DNA of 64,000 nucleotides from NCBI GenBank assembly GCA_002415085.1, contig DIBV01000013.1:186874-250873 (forward strand), given 5' to 3'. This stretch comes from Arsukibacterium sp. UBA5043. Its GTDB lineage: Bacteria > Pseudomonadota > Gammaproteobacteria > Enterobacterales > Alteromonadaceae. The notes beneath the pieces are model-generated. The model saw only the letters and a list, made by a program, of their open reading frames with translations, made no database searches and was not told where the DNA came from. The position numbers and the translations under genes were made by a program. How positions within the stretch are numbered: the stretch's first letter is position 1; every line of letters begins with the position of its first letter. Positions 26,823 to 35,077 of the stretch are shown one piece after another.

Positions 26823-27356
26823 CTAAGTAAATATCGATTGATTCACTCTCACCAAATCTGTAAAAAACCTTACTGCCTTATCCAGATCATCCCGCTTTAT
26901 CAAATGTGCATTTTTTGGGTCGTTGCTTTGACAAACTTGATGCACTGCATCCCCCCGCATTTTCAGCCATTTATTTAACCGCTCACGAGCTTCTTTTGGC
27001 GAATAGTTATTCCACCTCCACGACTCAGTGATATCCACATCTAAAAATTCGAGAAAAAGCTTTTTGACTTTATCAGAGGTGGGGTTGTGTAGGCGGTTGA
27101 TCTCATGGTCAAGCCTTCGGCGGATATACGCGGCTGTATACTCGTCATCAGACAGGGCAAGTTTTGCTTCAACCTGCTCTACAGCAAAGGCTTCAATATA
27201 GGTCTCCCACGCTGCGGCGGTCATGACTAAAGCTGCACGTTTCAGCACTTCATATTGCTGACGGTGTTCTTGGGATTCAAGATTGTCAAACAGCTGAATC
27301 AGCTTGGTGACATCCTGCATTCCGGTTTCAAAAATGGCATAAGCTCGGCTGGTCAT
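26823..27356 (-). CDS. RiboL-PSP-HEPN domain protein
   Basis: A 177-residue helical protein with HEPN features: AAWETYIEAFAVEQVEAKL near residue 48 and the R-x4-H catalytic motif at Arg134/His139 (MRGDAVHQV). The RiboL-PSP subgroup of HEPN proteins is found in defence and RNA-cleavage contexts. The ATG has AAGGAA just upstream. It precedes the Abi-alpha gene, so the two could act together, for example RNase plus regulator; this pairing is inferred from position only. Confidence 0.75.
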   Translation of the reverse strand: MTSRAYAIFETGMQDVTKLIQLFDNLESQEHRQQYEVLKRAALVMTAAAWETYIEAFAVEQVEAKLALSDDEYTAAYIRRRLDHEINRLHNPTSDKVKKLFLEFLDVDITESWRWNNYSPKEARERLNKWLKMRGDAVHQVCQSNDPKNAHLIKRDDLDKAVRFFTDLVRVNQSIFT

Positions 27357-27504
27357 AACTTCCTTTTACTACTGCAGGCAGGTAGTCCTTTATTGTGTAA
27401 TTACCTTAACCTAAGCGAAGTAAGAAATAATTCAAAGCATTTTTTGGTACAGATGTTAGTAAGATGCAGCAGACCCCGGAATTCGGAGCCTGCTTAGTAT
27501 GGGA

Positions 27505-28341
27505 TTATTGCAGGGTGAAGTTGTCTGACACTAAAGCCTGTTTGGCAAAGCGGCTGATGCCGGCCTTGTTGTGGTGATCTAGTGTTTGTACACCAAAGGC
27601 TGTCAGATCGCGCTCTATTTCTTTAAAGGCTCCAAGTAAATTCTTGTCGTTGCGGCAAGGAGCTTGTAATGGCAACAAAATATTGTCTTTTTGCAGTACA
27701 TTGTGGTTTACCAAACGCCGGAACCGGCCAAGCCATTGCTCGGCGTGATCAAATAAACGAATAGCCGTTTGCTGGCGAAAGGCGAGTGGCCTGATCACGA
27801 AAACGTCGTTGGTTTTCGCCACCAGCGGCAGAGTAAATTCAGCAAATTTGTCGTGAATTTTCTGCTGCTTAAAATGCGTAAGTTTTTCATCTCTTAACTG
27901 CTGACGGATTACCTTAACCATCAGGCTTTCCTGATACTCTTCGGTAATGAAGGTACGATGCACCAGGCGCTCAAATAACTGCTCAATAACAGCTGCAGGT
28001 TTTTGTTCCAGATATAAAGAGCGCAGCTCTGAGTAGCGCACCAGCGTTTCTCTTGGCCGAACTACTTCCTGCATCTGCTGTGCTAGCTCTTTTGGTGTAA
28101 GACGTGTTACATAGGTTTGTAACCGCTGCAACTCTTGCTCTACCGTTTGCAGCGTCGCTTTGTAAAGTTTGCCTTCAAGATCTTCAAAAAACTCGGTAAC
28201 GCGGGCAAAGCGGCCAGGTGCCAGTCGAAAATCGAATAAACCTAATTCAGGAGCGCACAGTACTATGCCGACGTTAGCAAACTCGCCCGTCTCAACATGC
28301 GGTAAAAACCGTACAATTGCATACTGATAAAGTGTTTTCAT
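27505..28341 (-). CDS. DUF3037 protein, partner of HipA-like kinase
   Basis: A 278-residue protein beginning MKTLYQYAIVRFLPHVETGEFANVGIVL, the hallmark of DUF3037. The rest is largely helical. Its ATG overlaps the stop of the upstream HipA-like gene (ATGA), and GGAGGT lies 6 bases upstream within that gene, so the two are translationally coupled. HipA-like and DUF3037 genes are a recurrent pair in bacterial genomes, with no demonstrated function known to me. Confidence 0.8.
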   Translation of the reverse strand: MKTLYQYAIVRFLPHVETGEFANVGIVLCAPELGLFDFRLAPGRFARVTEFFEDLEGKLYKATLQTVEQELQRLQTYVTRLTPKELAQQMQEVVRPRETLVRYSELRSLYLEQKPAAVIEQLFERLVHRTFITEEYQESLMVKVIRQQLRDEKLTHFKQQKIHDKFAEFTLPLVAKTNDVFVIRPLAFRQQTAIRLFDHAEQWLGRFRRLVNHNVLQKDNILLPLQAPCRNDKNLLGAFKEIERDLTAFGVQTLDHHNKAGISRFAKQALVSDNFTLQ

Positions 28342-29057
28342 ATCAGTACCTCCCAAAATTCATCGCTGTTAAACAAAGATAGTACGTCGTTTATTTCTGC
28401 CAGATGTCCCGGCGCTTCTTCCAACCATGCGGCCGGTAAAGTCGCAGCATACTGGGCAAGCCCTTGCAACGCAATCGCTAGTTTCGCGCTGTAATGCGTG
28501 CGCCAAAGCGCATCATGTTGATCACTGAACCAGACATTGTAAGCTAAGTGGACATTCGCATTACTATTAAAATTATAGCTGCTGTCAAACGCAAGGTTAT
28601 GGTCCAGCACCACATATTGATTGGAGGCCGGCTGGTAAAATAAGTTCGGGTTGCCGCCGTTTTCGGTCATGGTGCGGTCTTCATTTCTAATCCAGTAATC
28701 AAACAGAAAAAGATCACGGGCGTAATGGGCTGGCATGTTAAGCACACTTGTAGGTGTTACTTCTAGCAAGTCAGGTATCAGTTCTGAAGCAAATACCATG
28801 CTATCACTTGCGCCTAAAACACGGCTGGCCGCTTCGTCAAAGCGCAGTATAGCTTGTGGCAAGAAAGCGCAGCAATGCGGTGGCAAACTTAACTGTAAAG
28901 CTCTACCCAGAAATGCACAAACTGCTTCATTGATCAGACCTTTAGTCCCAGCCTGTGGTCCCTTTATGTAATAACGCTTGTCGTCAGATAAACGACATAA
29001 ATAGGGTTCAGTTCTACCCTGACTGGCTTTTTGCTGAATTTCGATCACTTCAAGCAC
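28338..29057 (-). CDS. HipA-like protein kinase (short form)
   Basis: A 239-residue HipA-type kinase core, about half the length of HipA. Lys32 in YYIKGP is the likely ATP lysine, DLFLFDYWIRNEDRTMTENG (residues 115-134) is the catalytic-loop region with Asp120/Asp127, and LDHNLAFD (151-158) is the metal-binding segment. The N-terminal subdomain of HipA and any HipB-like DNA-binding gene are missing. GTG 29057 has GGAGGG 5 bases upstream. It is coupled to the DUF3037 gene, which may replace HipB as partner; that is inference. Confidence 0.8.
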   Translation of the reverse strand: MLEVIEIQQKASQGRTEPYLCRLSDDKRYYIKGPQAGTKGLINEAVCAFLGRALQLSLPPHCCAFLPQAILRFDEAASRVLGASDSMVFASELIPDLLEVTPTSVLNMPAHYARDLFLFDYWIRNEDRTMTENGGNPNLFYQPASNQYVVLDHNLAFDSSYNFNSNANVHLAYNVWFSDQHDALWRTHYSAKLAIALQGLAQYAATLPAAWLEEAPGHLAEINDVLSLFNSDEFWEVLI

Positions 29058-29186
29058 CGGAACCCTCCATGCTAATTATTCTGAATTCCTGGACTAAAAA
29101 ACAGCTTTTAACTTAGTCAGTTAGTGTAGCTATAGCAAGTGGTTTGAGTTTTAGCCAAACGAGGTCAGTTAAGGAGGCCCGCTGAT

Positions 29187-30227
29187 TTATTGCGTTTCCG
29201 CTACCAGCGCTTGCAACAACGCCTGATGAAAACGCTCGGGGGTCTGAATATGCGGCGAGTGGCCTAAGTCGGCAAAGCGGATCAGCTGAGCGTTGGGAAT
29301 GGCAGCTGCGGCTGCCGGGCCGAGTTTGGCATAGTTGCCTAATTTTGGCTGCAGTTCTTTTGGGGCGGCATCTTTACCGATAGCGGTGTTGTCCTGATCG
29401 CCAATCAACAATATTACCGGCATTTTAAGTTGCGGGAATTCGTAAACTACCGGCTGGGTAAAAATCATATCGGCGGTAAGGGCTGAATTCCAGGCGACTT
29501 GTTCGCGGCCTTCGCCGCGGAACATACCAGCCTGCATTTGCACCCAGGGCTCAAATTCATCACGCCATTGGCCGGCATAATAGGTATTGCGCTGGTAGTT
29601 GCGAATGCCGTCGGCAGAGGTATTTAGCGCCCGCTGATACCATTCATCTATCGTCCGATACGGTACACCAAGCGCTTTCCAGTCTTCCAGGCCGATCGGG
29701 TTCACCATCACCAGAGTGTTGGTCATATCTGGATACTGCAAGGCAAACCGGGTAGCCAGCATGCCACCCATTGAGTGGCCCATTACCGTTACATCAGCAA
29801 TTTTCAGCTTATCCAGCAATGCCCTGGTATTGGCGGCTAACTGATGAAAGCTAAACTGATACTGCCTGGGCTTAGCTGATTTACAAAAACCAATTTGATC
29901 CGGGGCAATAACCCGATAGCCGGCGGCGCTCAGGGCTTTAATACTGCCTTCCCAGGTGGCGGCGCAAAAGTTTTTGCCGTGCATTAACACCATGGTTTGG
30001 CCATTAGCAGTACCTGCCTTGGCTGGCACATCTAGATAGGCCATTTCCAGCTGTTGTTGCTGACTATTAGCGGTAAAGTATTTTACCGGATAAGGATAAG
30101 CAAAGTCTTCCAGCTGCGGGCCATACACAGGCTGCCCACTCGTCTCTGGCTCAGCGCCACTAACCGGCCAGGCACTGAAAACAAATAATAAGGCGGTAAA
30201 ACTTAATAATAAGGTGCAGTTTTTCAA
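29187..30227 (-). CDS. Secreted alpha/beta hydrolase
   Basis: A 346-residue hydrolase with a signal peptide (cut after PVSGA). The oxyanion region is VLMHGKNFCAATW near residue 82 and the nucleophile is Ser152 in GHSMGGM. A late ADLGHSPHIQTPE gives the catalytic His. The fold resembles haloalkane dehalogenase / epoxide hydrolase / C-C hydrolase relatives; the substrate cannot be told. AGGAG precedes the ATG. It lies alone on the minus strand between the kinase pair and a divergent gene. Confidence 0.85.
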   Translation of the reverse strand: MKNCTLLLSFTALLFVFSAWPVSGAEPETSGQPVYGPQLEDFAYPYPVKYFTANSQQQQLEMAYLDVPAKAGTANGQTMVLMHGKNFCAATWEGSIKALSAAGYRVIAPDQIGFCKSAKPRQYQFSFHQLAANTRALLDKLKIADVTVMGHSMGGMLATRFALQYPDMTNTLVMVNPIGLEDWKALGVPYRTIDEWYQRALNTSADGIRNYQRNTYYAGQWRDEFEPWVQMQAGMFRGEGREQVAWNSALTADMIFTQPVVYEFPQLKMPVILLIGDQDNTAIGKDAAPKELQPKLGNYAKLGPAAAAAIPNAQLIRFADLGHSPHIQTPERFHQALLQALVAETQ

Positions 30228-30536
30228 ACCAAACTCCTGTTAATTAGCTCTGCTTAAACGGGCATCCCAGCTATCTACCATAGTTCAATTTACTGACCTC
30301 TTCTGTCAGCAACAGACACAACGCCGATAGTAAGCGGTGAACTGTTGCTAAAGATGGGTATGTCGTTGCTGTTGCAATTCCTGATGCGCAGATTTAACGC
30401 TAAAGCTCAGAGCTGTGAGATGGCCATCAATAAATGAAATGCAGGGGCGTAGTTCAACCTGAATGATTACGCAAGTTTTGTTTTTGATAAATTGCGCAAA
30501 ACTTCAGCACATGTTATATTTATGGAACTTTTATGA
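30228..30536 (+). promoter_or_regulatory. Intergenic region with sigma-70 promoter for the 30.5 kb gene
   Basis: This 309-base gap separates two divergent genes. TTGCGC at 30492-30497 and TATATT at 30515-30520 are 17 bases apart and would start transcription close to the ATG at 30537. Nothing else coding or repetitive was recognised; the left part must hold the hydrolase promoter. Confidence 0.45.
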
Positions 30537-31178
30537 ATGCTCAATGTGAGCCAGATGGAAAAGGATCCAGTACTTAGCAAAGAAGAGCGCGGTTATATTG
30601 CGGAATTATTTGCAGACAATATCACCATTGCTTCTGCGGGACAGGGCGGTGCCAGTCATACTATTTCAGTTATCACAGAAGTGCCAGAACTGATAGCCCC
30701 CTTGCTTGGCCAGGCCAAACTTACTTTGTTGGCCGAAGTCGGCAACTATAAGTTATGGTTTCCACTTGAGATGACCCTGGATGAATCTGGCCAGTTTAAC
30801 CCGGTTTTGGGTATTCCTGAGGTGGTTGAATATGTTGGTAAGCAGCGTAGCTGGCGTTCAACCGAACTGGATGAACTAAATATAAGTAGTGACGATCTGC
30901 CGGGTAAGATTGAGTTGCTGTCGTTGTCCAGCACTGGCATGGCATTAAAATTAAATTCGGTTGATAGTGTGAAGCAAATGAGCCGCAACCCCGAATTGAC
31001 TTTGCATCTGCCAGATGGGCAGTTGCTGCAGTTAGGAATGGAACCCGTCAGGCTGCACAACCAGACTTTGGCTGCGAAAATTACTGCCACTAAACCTAAT
31101 CGTGATGCGCTGCGACGTTTTTTATTTCAGCGCCACAGACAGCGCCATCCTTACCTTTATCAAAATATGAAGAACTAA
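30537..31178 (+). CDS. Hypothetical protein, possible PilZ-like domain
   Basis: A 213-residue cytoplasmic protein without membrane segments. The N-terminal half (residues 20-110) looks beta-rich with VPELIAPLLGQAKLTLLAEV. The C-terminal half has IELLSLSSTGMALKL and RRFLFQRHRQRHPYLY, which resemble PilZ-domain proteins (D-x-S-x-x-G core), but the usual RxxxR c-di-GMP motif is not obvious. I do not recognise the family firmly. It stands alone upstream of yjjX. Confidence 0.6.
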   Translation: MLNVSQMEKDPVLSKEERGYIAELFADNITIASAGQGGASHTISVITEVPELIAPLLGQAKLTLLAEVGNYKLWFPLEMTLDESGQFNPVLGIPEVVEYVGKQRSWRSTELDELNISSDDLPGKIELLSLSSTGMALKLNSVDSVKQMSRNPELTLHLPDGQLLQLGMEPVRLHNQTLAAKITATKPNRDALRRFLFQRHRQRHPYLYQNMKN

Positions 31179-31258
31179 GCTGCGGTTGCCTGGCAGGCTT
31201 GAACCTGCCACACTGGCATGTTACATAATGGCTATCTTAAGCAAAACGTATTTTTATT

Positions 31259-31771
31259 ATGTGGACTATTGCAGTTGCCTCGGCCAACCCGGCCAAAATT
31301 AATGCGGTGAAACAGTGTTTTCAAAGCAACTTTCCCAAGCAGGCTTTTACGGTAACTGGCTTTGCGGTGGCCTCGGGTGTGGCAGAGCAGCCGCTAACCA
31401 GTGCTGAAACCTTGCTGGGTGCGCAGAACCGCTTACAGGCGCTGAAACTGCAAACCGCTGCTGATTATTATGTGGCGATAGAAGCCGGCCTGGATATTGA
31501 TATGACCTTTGCCTGGATGCTGATTGAGCACAAAGGCAAGCTTGGCAAGGCGCGTTCGGCCAGCCTGATGTTGCCCCCGGCAGCGCTGCATCTGCTGGCA
31601 GAGGGCGTGCAGCTGGGCGATGCGATGGACCAACTATTTGGCACTACTAACATTAAACAAGTCGGCGGCGCTATTGGCTTGCTTACCCATAACCAGTTAA
31701 GTCGGGCCAGGGTGTATCAGCAAGCGCTAAGCCTGGCGCTGATCCCGTTTTTAAACCCAGAGCGCTTTTAA
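31259..31771 (+). CDS. yjjX: Inosine/xanthosine triphosphatase YjjX
   Basis: Hydrolyses ITP and XTP to keep damaged purine nucleotides out of nucleic acids. It has 170 residues. Family features are VASANPAKINAVKQCF at the N-terminus, SGVAEQPLTSAETLLGAQNR, IEAGLD and the C-terminal SRARVYQQALSLALIPFLN. It converges on the next gene with the two stops overlapping (TTAA at 31768-31771). Confidence 0.92.
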   Translation: MWTIAVASANPAKINAVKQCFQSNFPKQAFTVTGFAVASGVAEQPLTSAETLLGAQNRLQALKLQTAADYYVAIEAGLDIDMTFAWMLIEHKGKLGKARSASLMLPPAALHLLAEGVQLGDAMDQLFGTTNIKQVGGAIGLLTHNQLSRARVYQQALSLALIPFLNPERF

Positions 31772-32649
31772 ACTGCTACCGGTTCAGGCTGGCTGTGATC
31801 TGCCAGGCGGCGTTTTTCCAGATAAGCGTACAGCTGTTCGGTAAAAAAACCGTGCATTAAAAAGCGCTGGCCTAAATTCCAGGGCCCGACCAAATAATGC
31901 GGGTATTTGTTGTAGGCCATTTCGGCCAGTTTTGGCTCGCCCACTAAGTCGCCAATCCGGATAGCGATAGACTGGTCCAGATTAAAACCATTAATGGCAT
32001 CGCGGTATTGCTCGCGGGTTAGCAGTAAACAGAATAAACACATAAACAGGGCATGGGCACTTTCAAAATCGAGCCATTGGCTGCGTTTTTCTGTTAGCTG
32101 AAACTGTTCCATAGCAACCGGTTGCCAGTGCTGCCAGTTAAGTTCCTCCGTTTTTAGCGGCTCTGTCGGATGGTGCCAGCTGCCCAGCTCAGCGAATAAG
32201 CGGAACAGCTCCTGATCATGCTCGACAAAGCTGGCCTGCTGCATCTCGCTTATGCTTTTTGGATACAGGTTTACCGGCGTAAAGTCGCCAGCCGGGCTGT
32301 TCGCCGCCAGAAAATTTAATACATTGGACTCAGTGGCATAGTGGCGCAGGATCAGTAAATTCGCTTCCCTGCTGACAAAGTGAGTGCAGAACCAGCAAAT
32401 TAGTTTTTGTAAGCTGGTGTGGGCGCTAAATTGTGGCAATGGCAGTCGTTTAAAAAACCAGACAATATGCAGCAAAATCGCAAAAATAAACTGCAGCAAT
32501 GGCCGTACACCCCAGCGTAACGGATTTTGTAAATCTTTTGACCAGAGATCCAGCGCCGCTTGCTCAATGGGTAGCGAGTTATCATTAGCGATGGCTTTTA
32601 AAAAGGCACTTGGCTCAGCGTTACTTTTACTGCTGTCATTAATACTCAT
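31768..32649 (-). CDS. Uncharacterised protein, last gene of KAS III/diiron operon
   Basis: A 293-residue protein with one hydrophobic stretch around residues 50-70 (LLQFIFAILLHIVWFF) and a helical remainder rich in Trp and His (SWHHPTEP, NKYPHYLVGPWNLGQRFL). I recall this as DUF6999, but not with certainty; no catalytic motif is evident. Its start overlaps the end of the diiron gene by 11 bases, so it belongs to the four-gene operon. It may anchor or assist the pathway at the membrane. Confidence 0.6.
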   Translation of the reverse strand: MSINDSSKSNAEPSAFLKAIANDNSLPIEQAALDLWSKDLQNPLRWGVRPLLQFIFAILLHIVWFFKRLPLPQFSAHTSLQKLICWFCTHFVSREANLLILRHYATESNVLNFLAANSPAGDFTPVNLYPKSISEMQQASFVEHDQELFRLFAELGSWHHPTEPLKTEELNWQHWQPVAMEQFQLTEKRSQWLDFESAHALFMCLFCLLLTREQYRDAINGFNLDQSIAIRIGDLVGEPKLAEMAYNKYPHYLVGPWNLGQRFLMHGFFTEQLYAYLEKRRLADHSQPEPVAV

Positions 32650-33325
32650 GATCCACTTCTTCTAGTTGTAGGCAATACAGCCTGGCGGTAACCCGGGCGG
32701 TGCGAACTATTGCCGCAAGTTGCGCTGGGCTTTGACACAGCCGGTCGAGCAGCTGATACAATTTTTGCAGATGATCATCATCATTAGCGCCATGATAGCG
32801 CATAAAACGGGTAAAACTTCCATCACCGCCGGTGGCTTTGTCTATCTGAGCTGCCCAGTCGCGGGCCATTTTCTGGCCGAGGCCCTCAATAATCCACATC
32901 GCGCCGACTAAATCGACCGGGTTGCTCTGGCTGGCCCGGTACATTAAAAAACCATGTAACGCTTCGGTACCAATATTGCGCACTGCGTTTTGAATATCCG
33001 CCAATTTTCCGCCCGCGGCAACATAGTCTTGCTCCAGCATTTCATAATCACGGTGCTCTTCGCGGGCGTGGCCGATAATGACCGAGCGCACATCGCTGTA
33101 GTCGCGGTCAAAGCTGGAGGCGCAGCGGCTGATCCAGCGCGAGCCTTCAATCACCTGCTGACGCCAGTTTAGTAGCAGCTGACAATAATCAGCTTTGCTG
33201 AACTGGCCCCGATCTAAGCGCTGCAACAGCGGTACCCGACCGAGCTGGCGTTCAAACTCAAACCACACCCGCATTAGCGCCTGTAAACATTGTTGGCCCT
33301 GCGGGCTTAATACTTGCTCAGTCAT
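32639..33325 (-). CDS. Heme-oxygenase-like diiron oxidase (HDO, TENA-like)
   Basis: A 228-residue helical protein of the iron-containing redox enzyme family. Candidate metal ligands follow the HDO pattern: Glu60 (VIEGSRW), Glu90/His91 (AREEHRDYEM), Glu147 (IIEGLGQ), and His178, Asp182-184, His185 (YHGANDDDH). Characterised relatives such as UndA and BesC use O2 to cleave or decarboxylate fatty or amino acids. The ATG immediately abuts the stop of the ketoacyl synthase (TGAATG). A fatty-acid-derived substrate is inferred from that neighbour. Confidence 0.8.
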   Translation of the reverse strand: MTEQVLSPQGQQCLQALMRVWFEFERQLGRVPLLQRLDRGQFSKADYCQLLLNWRQQVIEGSRWISRCASSFDRDYSDVRSVIIGHAREEHRDYEMLEQDYVAAGGKLADIQNAVRNIGTEALHGFLMYRASQSNPVDLVGAMWIIEGLGQKMARDWAAQIDKATGGDGSFTRFMRYHGANDDDHLQKLYQLLDRLCQSPAQLAAIVRTARVTARLYCLQLEEVDHEY

Positions 33326-34432
33326 TCAGGCTTCCACCACAGTCAGTTGCATATAAGCATTATTAAAGCGGCCACTCTCCGGCACCATACATAAAATGGT
33401 ATCGCCGGTTTTATATTGCTGGGTGCGACGAAACTCGTCCAGCATAATAAAGATAGAGGCGCAGCCGGTATTACCACGCTGATACAGATTGCTGTACCAC
33501 TTATGATCAGCAATACCGACCCCGGCGCGCTGCATCATATCGAAAATTTTACCGCGAAAATAATGTGACGAGTAATGGCACAATACATGGTCGACTTTGT
33601 CTGGTTGCACCCGACCCTCACTGATTAAGCGCAAATAGCCATCGACTCCGAGCTTAACGATATTTTCCAGCAATCGCACATCCTGCCGAATTAGCAGTGC
33701 CCCAGCCGCTTCGGCTTCGGCGTAGGTGGCATAATCCTGCCAGCTGCGTTGCTCACTATTGTCGCCAGGATAGCCCACACTCATACAAACCGGGTAGGCA
33801 TCGGCATGGGAAAAACTGCGGATCCAATCCACCCGGAAACAGCTGCCCCGCGGCTGAGTTTCCAGTAGCAGGGCACCGGCGCCGTCAGACAACATCCAGC
33901 GCAGAAACTCGGCGTTAAAATCCAGCGCGGTACCAGCCGCTTCGTAGCGACTGGCTTTAAATAAACGCGATGTCAGCTCACTGGCTACCACTAAGGCATT
34001 GGTTTGTTCGCCAGCCAGCAAATTGGTATAGGCGGCTTTTAACGCCATCATGCTGCTGGAACAAATGCCATGGCTGCTGTGCAATTCAATATCACTCAGG
34101 CCAAGCTCGGCCTGCAGCATCGAACCAAAACCGGGCAACACCACATCGCCCTGGCTGGTGGCGGCGCTGAGCATTTTTATCTGTCGTTTACCCAGAAAGC
34201 TGCTGCTTAAGCAATGCTCGGCCGCTTTCGCTGCCATGCCGGCATTAGAAATGATGGTGTTATGGTTGGCATCTATAGCGTAGTGGCGGGTTTTAATGCC
34301 GTTTGACTGCAAAATACGCCGCTTTAAACGACTGGGTTTGCCGTGCACTAAACCCAGCAGTGGCTCCATCTGATCATTGCTTATCGGCGGCCCCGGTAAA
34401 AAGTGACCGCTACTGGTAATAAACACGCTCAT
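33326..34432 (-). CDS. Ketoacyl-ACP synthase III family protein
   Basis: A 368-residue thiolase-fold enzyme that condenses acyl units. The triad is present: Cys124 (HGICSSSMMALKAA), His286 (LCHYSSHYF) and Asn321 (RGNTGCAS). The His motif CHYSSH departs from the HQAN of housekeeping FabH, so it belongs to a secondary-metabolite type KAS III such as those acylating or joining fatty chains. ATG 34432 overlaps the upstream stop by four bases (ATGA); the longer frame to 34504 is not supported. A second substrate cannot be deduced. Confidence 0.85.
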   Translation of the reverse strand: MSVFITSSGHFLPGPPISNDQMEPLLGLVHGKPSRLKRRILQSNGIKTRHYAIDANHNTIISNAGMAAKAAEHCLSSSFLGKRQIKMLSAATSQGDVVLPGFGSMLQAELGLSDIELHSSHGICSSSMMALKAAYTNLLAGEQTNALVVASELTSRLFKASRYEAAGTALDFNAEFLRWMLSDGAGALLLETQPRGSCFRVDWIRSFSHADAYPVCMSVGYPGDNSEQRSWQDYATYAEAEAAGALLIRQDVRLLENIVKLGVDGYLRLISEGRVQPDKVDHVLCHYSSHYFRGKIFDMMQRAGVGIADHKWYSNLYQRGNTGCASIFIMLDEFRRTQQYKTGDTILCMVPESGRFNNAYMQLTVVEA

Positions 34433-35001
34433 AGTTTTACCTGCGGATGCTTTAACGCAGTAAATAAACAGCGTAGGTTTTCTTCCAGATACGGCAGCAC
34501 GCAAACTACGGCCATAAAACCCAGATAGTAAGGCAGGTAAGTATCACCGCCATGAGCATAGGGCATTCGTTGCAGGTAAAACTCACCCTGCCAGGCAAAA
34601 CTTATCAGCTTAATAAATACCGGGTAATTAATGACGATGATCAACAACAACATATACATGGGCAAGGTAGCCAGATAGTTATGCGCATGCATTTCCCAGA
34701 CGCTGATATGGCGTTTGGGCGCCGCGTAATGCACGTCGTAATGCGCCACGGCCTCATGTGCCAGCCAGGCAACAATGCAAATCAGCATAATCAGCACATT
34801 AACCTGAAACAGCAGGCATAACAGAATAGGCACTGCCATCTGAATACCCATTAACGAGTGAATAAGCGATTCACGCAGGCCTGAAGTGTATTCAATGCGG
34901 GTTGCGCGGTGGCAGCACCAGTCAATAAAACCGGCAATACCCCACAGCGGTAAAAACACATACAGCATAAGCTGAATTAATAACTGACTGGTTTGCAACA
35001 C
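34429..35001 (-). CDS. Histidine-rich integral membrane protein, first gene of KAS III operon
   Basis: A 190-residue protein with about five membrane helices. Between helices is a His-rich cytoplasmic stretch, LAHEAVAHYDVHYAAPKRHI followed by SVWEMHAHNYL. The spacing recalls membrane diiron hydroxylases and desaturases but lacks a full set of three standard His boxes. I do not recognise a named family with confidence. GTG 35001 has AGGAG 5 bases upstream. It overlaps the ketoacyl synthase gene and leads the operon; a role in modifying or hosting lipid substrates is inferred. Confidence 0.65.
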   Translation of the reverse strand: MLQTSQLLIQLMLYVFLPLWGIAGFIDWCCHRATRIEYTSGLRESLIHSLMGIQMAVPILLCLLFQVNVLIMLICIVAWLAHEAVAHYDVHYAAPKRHISVWEMHAHNYLATLPMYMLLLIIVINYPVFIKLISFAWQGEFYLQRMPYAHGGDTYLPYYLGFMAVVCVLPYLEENLRCLFTALKHPQVKL

Positions 35002-35077
35002 CGCACTCCTGTTGCTGGTTATTGAGCAGGGTACTATATCCTAAGGTTAACAACTTGTAGATTATTTTCTGGGTTGA

